Origin: Glutinoglossum americanum
Lineage: Eukaryota > Ascomycota > Geoglossomycetes > Geoglossales > Geoglossaceae
NCBI GenBank assembly: GCA_020080175.1
Contig: JAGHQL010000044.1
Span: 1-64,000 of the forward strand
Direction of reading: 5' to 3'
Length of the DNA: 64,000 nt
In this document: positions 12,249 to 22,857 of the stretch, piece after piece
Layout of the letters: each line of letters opens with the position of its first letter
How positions within the stretch are numbered: position 1 is the stretch's first letter
Program-made: the position numbers and the translations under genes
The notes under the pieces: model-generated
Database searches by the model: none
Told to the model about the DNA's origin: nothing
What the model saw: only the letters and a program-made list of their open reading frames with translations

Positions 12249-12635
12249 CTACGCCGCAACGACATCCAGGTCAGCAGACTTTCCATCTACAAATCCTCTA
12301 GAATCAAGGGGTGGAAATAATGCTGAAAACTCACTTCGGGCGGCTTCCCCACAGGTTGTATCATTTTCTCAATCATCCTGGCCCTAACCTTCTCCCTACT
12401 CTCCCCCAACCCCAACGCCATATACTCTAGTAATGGCGGGTGTCCCACATATGACGCATATGAGTCTCGATGGATATTAGATGTCCATTCGAACTTCGTG
12501 GTATCGGCATGGCCAGTGCCGACGTAGCGGGCTTGAAGCTGCTCGAGTTGTTGTTGGGCACGAAGTTTGTCGGCCTAGTTCTGAGATCAGTTGGTTAGAG
12601 AGAAGATGGGAAAGGGGGGGGTGCGATAGTACCAT
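12249..12635 (-). CDS. SF3B5: Splicing factor 3B subunit 5 (SF3b10) homologue
   Basis: Tiny three-exon gene assembled by hand: exon 1 is only the ATG (12635-12633), exon 2 is 12574-12335 and exon 3 is 12278-12249. Together they give exactly 91 codons including the stop, close to the family length (human 86 residues). The protein has the family hallmarks R-Y-V-G-T-G-H-A-D-T-T-K-F-E-W, H-R-D-S-Y-A-S-Y and M-I-E-K-M-I-Q-P. SF3b10 is a small structural subunit of the SF3b part of the U2 snRNP and contacts SF3B1/SF3B3 near the branch site. Intron 1 (58 nt) starts directly after the start codon. Intron 2 (56 nt, GTGAGT..AAAG) precedes a variable nine-residue tail. It is divergent from a small gene 214 bp away. 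The C-terminal splice choice is the least certain part. Confidence 0.88.
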
Positions 12636-12848
12636 TTCCTATTTGGTTGGTTTGGATAGTGGGTTTGTGGCTGTGGTTGTTGATGGACAAATTCAGGCGA
12701 TTGATACAACGGCAGGTTACCCTATCCCATCGGTAAAATCCGTAACATGTCCACAGCTATTCGACTTTGACACAAAGCCTCTCTTCTTTCTATCCTCTTC
12801 CGCAGGCCCTCTGCAATCCTTATTACTATAACAATACACCTTGCAACT

Positions 12849-13094
12849 ATGTCGACAACTACTCCACCAGAGGTCACTCCCGCTACACAACAGGCCAACC
12901 CTCTCCGCGCCCAGTACAACAGCAAACGCGCCCTCCTCGCTTCTATTGAAAACAGCAAACACACCATCTCAGTCATCGAACGTCAGGAGTTAGATCTCCA
13001 GAAGCAGCTTGAGGATGCGCGAGTCGAGAAAAGGATTAATTTGAAGTTGTGGGAGAAACACTGCGGGGGGAGGAAAGATGAAGGCGGAAAGTGA
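12849..13094 (+). CDS. Small coiled-coil protein, unrecognised
   Basis: An 81-residue single-exon frame starting at ATG, divergent from SF3B5 and sharing a short promoter with it. Residues 1-25 are Thr/Pro-rich. Residues 25-70 form one strongly charged amphipathic helix (I-E-N-S-K-H-T-I-S-V-I-E-R-Q-E-L-D-L-Q-K continuing to W-E-K), suggestive of a coiled-coil subunit of a larger complex. No family is recognised. It ends 195 bp before the TAD1 stop on the other strand. It could be a chance ORF, but its composition and helical pattern are unlike random sequence. Confidence 0.5.
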   Translation: MSTTTPPEVTPATQQANPLRAQYNSKRALLASIENSKHTISVIERQELDLQKQLEDARVEKRINLKLWEKHCGGRKDEGGK

Positions 13095-13289
13095 AGTTGG
13101 ACACGGTGGTTTTGGTGACAATCATGGGAAGATTTTATATTCGCTTTGATGGTGTTCTGTAAGGCGGCGCTTTCTTTTGCGGGCATTAAAGTGGTGGGCT
13201 AAAAACTGGAAGGACGTGAGGATTATTGCTAGCCCAAAATAGCCAGGCTATAGTATTCTTTACTATAGGTATCGCTACGGTGTACAAGT

Positions 13290-15262
13290 CTAGTGATCCT
13301 CCAGCTGGAATCCGTCATCCCCATCATTCCTAGTCCACCCGCTCAACGCCTCGGTCGTGACTTCGCCCTTAACCCTCCTCCTCTCTTTCAAAGCGCCCAA
13401 CTCTTCCTTAGCATCTCCGTATCTACATCCCACAGTCATCCTTTCCGGACCCACCAACCCGCACAGTGCAAGAATATCCACCACCATCCTCCACATCTGT
13501 CCCCGGCAAATTTGGCTCGCGCCCCTAGGATCGAACTGTTTCCGGCCTTGCAATACCCCGCCGATGAGCGTCTCTTGAATACTTGGAGTCCACACCACCG
13601 ATATATTGCTTGTTGTCAACCTCTCATTCGGCATCGCGCTCCTCCGAGAATATTTGAACTCTCGATCTGTTGCCTTTATGGAAAATGGGCGGAACCCGTA
13701 GCCGCCATCCCACTTCCTACCAGCAACTGCCTTCATGCGCCCGGTGGGGCCAAAAGCGCGGTCGCACGCAACCGTCGAGTGCTGAGAAGCTGGAAGGATA
13801 AGAGAATGAATATAGGCATCTTGAGGAGAGATGAGGAGAGAAGCGAGGCCGGAGAGAACTGATATGCATTGTTTAAGAGCCAGTTTATCAGAGCAGGATT
13901 TTGAGAGAGTTGAGGGGGCATCCGCACGCGCTAGATACGATGCGTTTGTCAGAGGTTTTCAAGATTGGCTGACAAGGAATAAAAACCTGGTTTCCGACGA
14001 ACGGCGCCCAGCTCAGAAAAGTACCCCCGACCATACAGAAGTGATTCAATAGTCTCGCCAGAAGATAGGTTGCCACTAGTAACTGACCAGGGCGTGGGGT
14101 CTTCTTGAGTGGCCATGATAAGCTCCATACTGGCATCTCCGCCTGCGCATCATGAGCAGTCAGCGAAGGCCTCATCCACCTAATTCTGTCATCAGAACGC
14201 TCCAAAAGTGCATTGCAGGTACGGGGATGTCAAATTGCATGGCCCTAGAAATGGAGTCCCTCCTTGAGCTAGTGAGGTGGACTATTCCAACAAGAGTTTT
14301 TCTAACATTTGGTGGGTATTTAGGCTCGGGTACCCAGGGGGGATTCCACAAGCAGGGTACAAGGAATGATGCTATATCGCAAAGATAAATTTTCAGCAAC
14401 TATCTTTGGACAAAGTGATGTCCAGGAACCGAGATTGCAATTTGTGCTATTTGGTACACCTCCCGTTTCACCTGACGTCGGGAGCCCCAGGGTAAGCCAA
14501 CTGGGACTTTCGAAGACCCCTGGAGGGCACCTAGACCGCCCCTAGCCAACCCGATTGCGAGCATTTACTATCTTGGAGCGTCCTGGTTCATGTATCCTAT
14601 CACTCACATGGTGCTTCAGAGCAATACATGTGTATTTGCGTATCTTCTTTGATCGCGAAAGGCTGATGGTTCGACTCAGATAGCTCATGTTCACCGCGTC
14701 GCCTAACGAAGGGAGAGGATAGGCAAGTGGATGTCGCGAGATCGTAGCATTCTTGAATGAGGTACCTGAACATGAGTTAGCAATGGTATGAGGACGGATG
14801 CACATTGCGAGAATGTATACCTGTTGAAAGAACGAATCGCAAGAACCTCCGCGTGCCAGTCGTGCAGTACGAAGCCGTTTGCCAGCGGGATCTTTGATCG
14901 AGGAAGACATTTCATTCCCGTCCTACTCCGTGCATCAAGTCAGTCGCGGCGCAATACGGAGAGTAACGCTTGGAGTGAGGTAAGAAAAATGGAGGTCGGG
15001 AGTCTGGAGACTCACGCCAGCGACGCGCAAGTCAATTCATTGCCTTATTCTTGAACGCGTCATGTAAGAAGCAAGCCTCCCAGCCGGCCACAAGTTTAAA
15101 AGAGTGGTTTGACAGCATGATACCTCGCGAAAGTACAATACCAGCTAACGGTACCCATTCCCTTGCACCATCGTCTCTCGTTGGTCTCGGTTTTCGTTTG
15201 GCCGGTAAATTGTCAAAGGTATTGAGGACGAGGTCTGCCACCTGATTCTCACAAGACCTCAT
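13290..15262 (-). CDS. TAD1: tRNA-specific adenosine deaminase 1 (A-to-I editase, Tad1/ADAT1)
   Basis: Encodes the enzyme that deaminates A37 to inosine in eukaryotic tRNA-Ala. The start ATG (15262) begins M-R-S-C-E-N-Q-V-A-D, followed by a conserved A-G-I-V-L. The deaminase core shows the zinc and catalytic H-A-E motif in V-L-H-D-W-H-A-E-V-L-A-I-R, then C-S-E-A-P-C-G-D-A-S-M-E-L, R-G-Y-F-S-E-L-G with R-R-K-P, K-S-C-S-D-K-L, and the C-terminal G-R-K-W-D-G-G-Y with F-K-Y-S-R-R. All catalytic cysteines and the His/Glu are present. I place about seven exons. Most introns are short, but the one splitting the Cys codon of S-E-A-P-C is 465 nt (14143-14607). It is divergent from SPP1 across about 670 bp. 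Confidence 0.92.
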
Positions 15263-15928
15263 TGTGGATTTTTACTGCTCTGTAGCGATAAGTGAGATAA
15301 GTGTGGAGTGTACTACAGCGTTGCAGCCACGGTGCATGTTGCAATATGCAGCTGCAGCGTTGGTGAATGTGATGTGATTAGAGGGACCGGATGGGCTGGA
15401 AACGGGAAGGGAAATATTGTTTCGTTAGTAGCTTTCGGCCGGTCAATTCATCCAAACCTGTTCAGCCTGTGCGAGCGCAGCTGCCACGAGACAAAGAGAC
15501 TCTACCCAGTAAAAACTTAGTCGTATTTTGTACTGTAGGATAAGATTCCAAGCTTGCCGGCAGCCCGGGCGAAATATCTAATCAACCATCTTCGCGCACC
15601 ATTTCAAGACTTCCCCGCCTCTTGATCTTTCCCATTCTCCAATCACGGCCAGCCTTCGGTCACACCTGCCCACTTTCCCACTTCCCCATCGCCCTCCGCC
15701 TGTCCCTCCAATCCTTGCGCCTCCTTCGCACTGACGATCGCTTGTTACTCTGATTCTTTTCTGTCGCCGCGTATCATTCGATAGAACCTTCACCTTCAAT
15801 CCAAGAGATCTCTCCAACAACTCCACTGTCGCTGGCAATCCAGCGACAATGCGCCAGCCACGATTGCGTTATCTCGTGTCGCTATTGTTCCGGTTATAGT
15901 CTATCACAACATAGGGAAACGAACCGAA
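15263..15928. other. Bidirectional promoter region, TAD1 / SPP1
   Basis: About 670 bp between divergent starts. It is pyrimidine-rich on the plus strand near 15590-15730, as expected upstream of SPP1. No coding sequence or known motif was identified. Confidence 0.45.
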
Positions 15929-18398
15929 ATGGCGTTCAAGCTGTCGGAGCTGCTGAACCCAGCGCCAAACTCGGACCCTCCATCACCGACATTTCACGAG
16001 AAATTACCATCACTAACACAACAACCTCACATCTCCGCTCCTGGTAACCACAACACTCCGAACCATTCACGACACAACAGTTTGAATGATTATCCTACTG
16101 TCGGTGTTAATCGAGATGTAATCGACACCTACCCGAAGCTATCTTCCAGCGTGGGAAATCCTCGACGCGACAATAATGGATCGGAACTAGATTACCCGCC
16201 GCAGCGACAGACTCATTCTCGTGGACACTCCCGGACTTACTCTGGGTCTCCTGTATTGACTAGCTACGGGCCTCCTGCCACTCCAGTCGAGCCCTCGCCG
16301 CCACTGAATACACGGCCACCCTTCTCTCCAACACTCGACCAGTACCACCACCCTTCGCGTTCACCAGTCACAGAGACGAAACCTTTGTGGACATCACGGC
16401 GAACGACATCGCCTCCGCCGATACTAGCGCCGATACAGATACATCCCTTGGTCTCGAATGAGCTGTCTGCGCAGAAGACGTCGCCAACGCAAGAACAAGA
16501 CTTCCGTTCCAATACGGCAGACCACAAACCCGTTACTTCTCCTGTCACAGCCCAACAAACAATCAACAATGATGAGATGGAAGATGTTCGCTATGAAGTG
16601 AAAGATCAAGAACTCGCGACCGCTCAAAACACCACGATTACCCCTCACGTTCAACGAGCCTCTCCAGATCCTCTTCAGCCCGCCCAAGAGGAGGTCATGC
16701 AATCGCCAATGCTTCAGGTAAAGACCGAAGCTTCAGCCACTCCTCGTGAAGCGACGCCTGTTCCTACTATGACACAAGTGTCGCCCCATAGGGGAGATTT
16801 GCCCGTATCTCCTACCATTGATGCGCTATCGCCGAAAGCCGTCCCCGAATCTAACCACGGGAGGGAGGGGAGCATCATGAACCCAACTTCTACGGGAGCC
16901 TCAACCCCAACTCATGATACGCCAATGCGGGGCACACCCCTCCGTGGCACACCTACCGCTTCGAAATCTACGGCCAAGAAACTTGCAGCCAAGTCGACCG
17001 CAGCAAAAAGAGGCACCGCGTCCGTGGTCAAGAAACCACAAAAGAAAAAACGAAAGCTTGACTCCGATAGCTTCGAAGAGCCTCAATCTGGCAGAAGCTC
17101 CGCTGCACCCGTGTCATCTCGTGCTTCCAAAACCCCTGCCGTTAACGCCAGGAAGCAATCTTCCACCCCTGTGCCAGCTCAAGCCTCGAGTTCGCCCGCG
17201 CCAGAAGAGTACGAAGAAGGGGTGGAACTGTACTGTATTTGTCGCAGACCTGATAGCCATACTTGGATGATCGGGTGCGATGGCGGCTGCGAAGATTGGT
17301 TCCATGGCGCATGTGTCAACATTAAACAGGATGATGGTGATTTGATTGATAAGTACATTTGTATGTCTATTCGATATTCACGAGGTCTAGGTTCTCTGTG
17401 CTGTTGACTGACCGTATTTGGTCGCACTAGGCCCCAATTGCGAGAAAGATAGTAAGGGGGTTACAACCTGGAAACCAATGTGTCGTCTCCACGGCTGCCG
17501 TAGGCCAGCCCGTTTATCGAAGAAAGACCTCAGCAAATATTGCAGCGACGCTCACGGTCGCGAATTCATGCTATACAACGCCCAACGGGTTAGGAAACGG
17601 AAGCGCGACGATGAGTCCTCGAGAGAATCCTCAAGAAGCCCTACTAGGAATCCACTCGTGGGTAGTGCGGGAAGTGCTCTAAACAAAGGACAACTGTCTG
17701 CCGTAACGAAGAACGTCAAGGACGTCACAGAATTTAGGAAGCTTGGTGAGGGCGTGCTTAGTCCCCCACCGACGATAAGCCCCGAGGATGGAGATCGAGA
17801 TGGAAGTGGGCAGGCAATGGTCTACAATAATGATGAAACGAAAAGGTTAGGTGAAATCGCGACTGAGAAAGATAAGCTGGCGATGAGGAAGCAAGGCTTA
17901 AAGGATAGAGAGAAGTTTATACAATTGGTCAAGGATAGGGCGAAAAAGGTAGCGGCAGAGCTCGGCATGAAGGAAATCTGTGGCTTCGACTCCCGCCTAA
18001 GCTGGAGCGAAGAAGAATTTCTCATCTGGCGTGATAGTGAGGAAGGCCGTTCTGCCTTCGACTCTGATGTGCTCGCCCCGCCTCCCGCTGAAACCGACGA
18101 CCCAGACCACCATAGCCATCAACAATCGCACATGGAAGAAGATCTCCACAACAGCCACCACCCCAACCCTCGTATCGGCGTAGGTGCGTGTCCCAAAAAG
18201 CGCTGCGACCGGCATAAATTCTGGCGGAACATCCAGATGCAAGATATCCGCTACGAGGAGGTGAGTATCGCCGAAAGGATCGGGGGCTTGAAGCAGGAGG
18301 AGAAGACTTTAAGAGAGAGAGCGAGATTGAGGGCTATTAAGGAGGAGGAAGGTGACAGGGAGGGAAGAGTAGAGATTGTTGATGATAGAGGGGGGTAA
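15929..18398 (+). CDS. SPP1: PHD-finger subunit of the Set1/COMPASS histone H3K4 methyltransferase (Spp1/Cps40/CFP1 type)
   Basis: Two exons (15929-17360 and 17431-18398), giving 799 residues. The first 430 residues are Pro/Ser/Thr-rich and probably disordered. At about 433-483 lies a PHD finger, Y-C-I-C-R...G-C-D-x2-C-E-D-W-F-H-G-x-C...C-P-N-C. It is followed at once by the second cysteine/histidine module typical of Spp1 (M-C-R-L-H-G-C-R-R-P-A-R then Y-C-S-D-x-H-G). The C-terminus is a long charged helix region and ends in a C-P-K-K-R-C-D-R-H motif. In yeast Spp1 reads H3K4me and links COMPASS to chromatin. The 70-nt intron splits the last PHD cysteine codon. It converges with the neighbouring ATPase gene. 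Confidence 0.93.
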
Positions 18399-18625
18399 TC
18401 TAGATTAGGTTATTTTAGGCTATGTTTAGCAGCGGCCTCGAAGGGATCATCCGGGAGCTTGTGTAGCAATCTAGTAGGAGGGAATTTCCCCCTTCGAGAA
18501 GGGGCTTTAGTAATATATGCGGGTATAGTGTCGTTGGTCTGTGCCGCCTAGAAGCTCCAGAGGTCGTGAGTTTATGTATTTTGGAGGAAGGCATCGCGGA
18601 GGGATACCCCATCCTATCCTTGGGA

Positions 18626-19783
18626 TTAGCTGTCTATCCTCACTAAACTAGACAGTTTACCCCATAGACCACACCTCATGAAAGCACACAGAACCCCGAC
18701 CCACAGGGGCAGGAAACAATTTACCTTGCATTCCCATCCACCCCATAGCCCTCCCCGTCCCCCACTCCTCTCCCCAACCACCTCCAAAACGCTCACCTCC
18801 CTCCCACCCTCTCTACCCAAAACCCTATCCTCAGCGTCCTTCCCTCCCCTCATCACCCTTGACAACAAAACCCTTACGTCAACGCAGTATCCGAAGCTCC
18901 GGCCCAGGGCTGGGCGATACTGGGACCCTGTTGTGGAGAAGATTGATGGGCTATGGTTCACGCTTGGGCTCAGGGTAGAAGAGGTGTTATCATAGGAGAG
19001 ATAAGAGGAGTTAAGGATGAGTGTTAGGAGGCTGTGAGATGTAGTGAGGTGGCGGAGTGTTCGAAGGAGGGTGTGGAGGAGAGAGAGGGCGAGTGAGGGT
19101 GAGGTCTGCATTAGAGTTGTGAAAGGGGGGGTGAGAAGGTCTATAAGAAGGAGGGTCGAAGGCGGTAAGGGGGTGTGATGGAGGGTGGGTTTTGTATCGG
19201 AGTCGGAAAACTCTGAATCCTCCCCTTCAGTATCCGCAATCTCCAACACCTCCTTTTTCTGATCTACCCTCTGCTCATCCCAGGTACCTTCACCCCTAAC
19301 ACCTTTCCCCACCTCCTCCACCCCCTCGCACAAACCCCATACATCAAATACTCGCATAACCTGCACCCTCTCCAGTACACCTTCCATCTTCCCCATATCC
19401 CCGCTAAGTCTAGCTTGCATAACATCCCGCAGCAGATACGGCGGGGAGTGTATACCCCTAGTGTCGATTATTGCGGCGCGGGCTGTAGGAGAGGAGAGGA
19501 GGTGCGTGGCGAGGATGTGGAGGGCGACCTGGTAGGTTTTTGGAGAGGTTAATTGCAATGGCTTGCTTCTTTGAGGGCAGGGGATCAGGGAGGGTGGACG
19601 AACGAGGGTTTTGCCGGTACCGCGAGGACCCTCAAGAGCAGTTACTTGGCCGTAGGAGAGGCCGCCTTGGAGAGCGCGGTCAATTGAAGGGCAGTTGGTG
19701 CCGGCTTTGGGGGTTAAGGGTATAGTTTGTGCATCAAGGAGATGGAGGGCAAGTGCTGGCGGGGCTGGATGCGCCATCAACAT
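18626..19783 (-). CDS. RecA/Rad51-like ATPase, probable Rad51 paralogue
   Basis: Two exons in my model (19783-19604 and 19528-18626), 360 residues. A Walker A box G-P-R-G-T-G-K-T follows L-S-Y-G-Q-V-T-A-L-E. After removing the 75-nt intron the helix continues L-V-A-L-H-I-L-A. A Walker B-like strand L-L-L-I-D-L-L sits at about residue 200, followed by a long helical segment. The layout (short N-terminus, then P-loop, then ATPase core) matches the divergent Rad51 paralogues that assist Rad51 in recombination repair. I cannot say whether it is the Rad55, Rad57 or XRCC2/Rad51D type. The 3' end is uncertain: a GT..AG pair right after W-E-C-K would give a different tail. Confidence 0.65.
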   Translation of the reverse strand: MLMAHPAPPALALHLLDAQTIPLTPKAGTNCPSIDRALQGGLSYGQVTALEGPRGTGKTLVRPPSLIPCPQRSKPLQLTSPKTYQVALHILATHLLSSPTARAAIIDTRGIHSPPYLLRDVMQARLSGDMGKMEGVLERVQVMRVFDVWGLCEGVEEVGKGVRGEGTWDEQRVDQKKEVLEIADTEGEDSEFSDSDTKPTLHHTPLPPSTLLLIDLLTPPFTTLMQTSPSLALSLLHTLLRTLRHLTTSHSLLTLILNSSYLSYDNTSSTLSPSVNHSPSIFSTTGSQYRPALGRSFGYCVDVRVLLSRVMRGGKDAEDRVLGREGGREVSVLEVVGERSGGRGGLWGGWECKVNCFLPLWVGVLCAFMRCGLWGKLSSLVRIDS

Positions 19784-20185
19784 GTTTAGTAGGCGAAGGT
19801 AGACCAGGTAGAGTCCTTGATATGGAGGATTGTGTGCTCAAGCATCGGTCAAAAGTCCGCGCTCACGCTGCTGGCAAACCAGATGACGCCGTATCTAATT
19901 CTATGGTACTCGGAGTTATAACTGTCAAGTTGGGATTATTCCTGATCATTCGAATCGAAAATGTGTCCATCAAATGGGAGGATTTCTTAAGCATATAGCC
20001 CAGAGACATGCTTACTGAATAGTGTCTCTGCTGGAAATGCACTGTGAGCTAAAGTGGAGACTCCAGGAGGGCGGTATCTTTGGCTAGGTGGCCGCTTTAA
20101 GGATATAGCTACGAGGGCTTCTTGACGATCTCTGCCAAAGCATAAGATATTGCAGTCACCTCACGCAGAACCAGATTCTACATTC
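19784..20185. other. Bidirectional promoter region
   Basis: About 400 bp between divergent starts of the Rad51-like gene and SLS1. No gene or recognised motif is present. An in-frame TTG-initiated extension upstream of the SLS1 ATG exists but is not needed. Confidence 0.4.
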
Positions 20186-22857
20186 ATGTTGGGAACAATC
20201 CCCGTACTATCGGGGATATGTCTCAGGTGCCAGATGCGACTCGGTCGCCGCTTGCGACCAGATGCTACCACCGCGATACAGTTCCAAAGGTTTGCATCTT
20301 CAAGACAATTTGCCCGTGCTCCAACAGAAAACCCCTCCGGGCAGATTGTCGATGGCCACATCAAGAGGTGGAAACCCAAGAGCGGATTTGGGAAGCTCCG
20401 GGGACTAGATGGCTTTCTGGCTCGAACAAGTGTTGCCAACCTAGAGACTGGAGCGCTAGGAGAACCCGCCCAAGTTATCATTCTACGAGATGCGTTGCTG
20501 GAGGACGTTCCCTGGTCACCTATAATCGGTACCCACACCAATGACGTTATCCAGGACTTTAAATCGATCCAAGAAACGTCTCCAGGTACAGAGAATATCA
20601 CAGTCACAGAATTGTTAGCGAGAGCAGAAGAGGAACGTGGTCTCATCAGTCGGGAGGATGTGAACAAGAACATTGAGACTCTGCGGCTTCAGCATGCTAC
20701 CGTTCTCTCTCAAGAGGACTTCTCAAAGCTGGTTGATGGGCTGTCTAGAGGCTTTACAACAGCCCAGTTAGCTGATTATATGAAGGACTTCAAAGCCGGA
20801 CAACCTCCAAATGGTTCCGAACAGGAAAGGAAAGGGCCAGCCGACTCAGAGATAACAGGGTGGACCCCAAAATCTAAACCTCGGGGAGAAAAGGGCGCCG
20901 TCTCCGCTACAGTACAGAGTGTGTCCCTGAAGCAAAAATACGCGATTAATATATTAAAGAATTGCTGGGGGATTCAGACTCAGGAAGGATATGAGTCGGT
21001 AGGCCACATCGAACTTTGTCTCGGGTACCAAGTGCTATCTCTACTTCTACGCGAAAGCAAGAGCTTTGAAAGTAAGGACTCATATAGAACTCTCCCAACC
21101 AATCATTCTCTAACCGTACCACTATAGGAAACCCTTTAATGCAAAGCCTCTCGGAGACGTACAATTGCCAAGTCGGTGTCTCTCGATCTCGCGGAATCGT
21201 TCGTATAACAGGGAGGAAGTGTGATGCGCAAAACCTTGTACTTGCCCTGAATAAAACGGCCAGGTCTATTGCCTGTGAAGAATTCAATATGACTCCATTT
21301 CTCCGAGGGGATATTGACGGAGTGGACATGATCGAAAAACACATAATAGAGGCTATAAGCCAGACCACTGGCACGGAGATCAAACCGGGAGAGTGCCGGA
21401 ACAAGGTTAGATCTGATCCCTCGTTTTAGTCGCCATCATGATCTTGCTTACCAATGTAACAGTTCAATATCTACTTCTGGAGCTGGAATACAGTCAACCT
21501 AGAAAAGGCGAGGCGTCTTCTGCTTGCCCGGCTAGAGCTCCCCGATCGAGCTAAGTCCGCGGTGTTCGCCGATACCGAATCTGTCAAGGGTCGGCTGGCG
21601 TTTTGTCGGACTGAACCGGGCGTCGAATTACCATTGAACGAGAGAAGTACACAGTGGTCTAGATGGAGGTCCAGGTCCACCAAGAAAGACGGAAACTCCG
21701 TCGGCGGTGGCAAGCGGTCAACTAATACGAACCAGAATTCGGGGGCCAAAAGCGGCAAGTCGGTAGTTGCGCAAATTCAGGCATTTCTACAACCAGAAGA
21801 GCCGGGCGGGGCCAATAACCACCCCGACGGCGAAGTAATGAAGGGGGGGGCGACAGCAATTATCGATTACGAGTCTACCCTGGACCAAGTAAACTTGTCC
21901 AATACCGGAGCGCAGAACTCTCATAACAACAGAGAAGACGTACACCAGCGACCCCCTGTAACCAACCTAGTCTCGAGTGTTAGTGTCAGGCTTGGCCAGA
22001 CCCTCCATAACACCAGCGGGTTATCACCAGTGCGGCCGGGGCAAGTGAAAGAACTGCTTTCAAATAACACCGATAAAAGGTTCCTCACTGGCTTGCCTGG
22101 GTTGCCCAATCTACTTCACATTATGAAACCATTAGAAACCGAGAGTAGACAGTATCTTGCCACGCGGCTCATTCCATCGCCATGGATGCCTTCCGGCCTT
22201 GAAAGCATTACCAAGTTCCCGCCCGTCGAGATACTTATGCAGGTCAATGAAAACACTGGCGAATCGCAGCCACCGGTTGTCCAGGCCGTCGTTGAAGAGA
22301 ACATTGCAGATCTCATGCTACCGAATAGGCAAGCAGACTTAAGATTCAGTAAGCGGACTACAGCTCTACTCCTAGAGACCCTCTTAGACGAAAAGATCAA
22401 GGGGTTTGTGAAATCCGGTCAGCTGCGAGCCGACGGCATCCAAACACCTGGCGCTCTACCTAGTGTGGAGCTGCTGATACCTAAGAAGCTCATTTCAGGA
22501 GATTCTACCCTCGAAACTGGTGAATTTATCAACGGTGGCGGGGAGGGGTTTACCGTTGTACAATATGTCCTCGCTGGAGCGGACATTCAACAAACCGTGC
22601 AGTTTGAATATAACGGTTGGAAAGTTAGGTACTCAGGTATCGATTCGGGAAAGATTCGGGGGAGAAGGGTAGAACTCTTAATGATGATGTCTAAAGTCGC
22701 ATCTGAAGCAGACGGCTCTAGCTCTGGACAATCGCCGGATTTCTCCACATTCTTCGATGACGCTAGACGCCTGGTTGCTGAATTCGATGAACCAAGCTCG
22801 GAGTGCCCCCCAACAGACTTAGCAGAAAATGAGCCAGCACAGCCAAGCGGTTCGTAG
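20186..22857 (+). CDS. SLS1: Mitochondrial inner-membrane expression regulator, SLS1 family
   Basis: Three exons (20186-21071, 21128-21405, 21463-22857), 852 residues. The N-terminus is arginine-rich (R-C-Q-M-R-L-G-R-R-L-R-P), fitting a mitochondrial targeting peptide. The conserved block of the family follows: L-L-A-R-A-E-E-E-R-G-L-I-S, E-D-V-N-K-N-I-E-T-L-R-L, then S-Q-E-D-F-S-K-L-V and F-T-T-A-Q-L-A-D-Y. After it come a KH-like stretch (G-I-V-R-I-T-G) and F-N-I-Y-F-W-S-W-N. In yeast Sls1 coordinates mitochondrial transcription with membrane-bound translation. I chose the ATG at 20186, before L-G-T-I-P-V. Both introns are 56-57 nt with good consensus. Confidence 0.88.

Noticed and set aside
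14670-14690. Another tRNA B-box-like word (GGTTCGACTC)
   Set aside because: It lies inside a TAD1 coding exon and has no cloverleaf around it.
20150-20185. TTG-initiated N-terminal extension of SLS1
   Set aside because: The ATG at 20186 gives a targeting-like N-terminus; a TTG start is not needed in a fungal nuclear gene.
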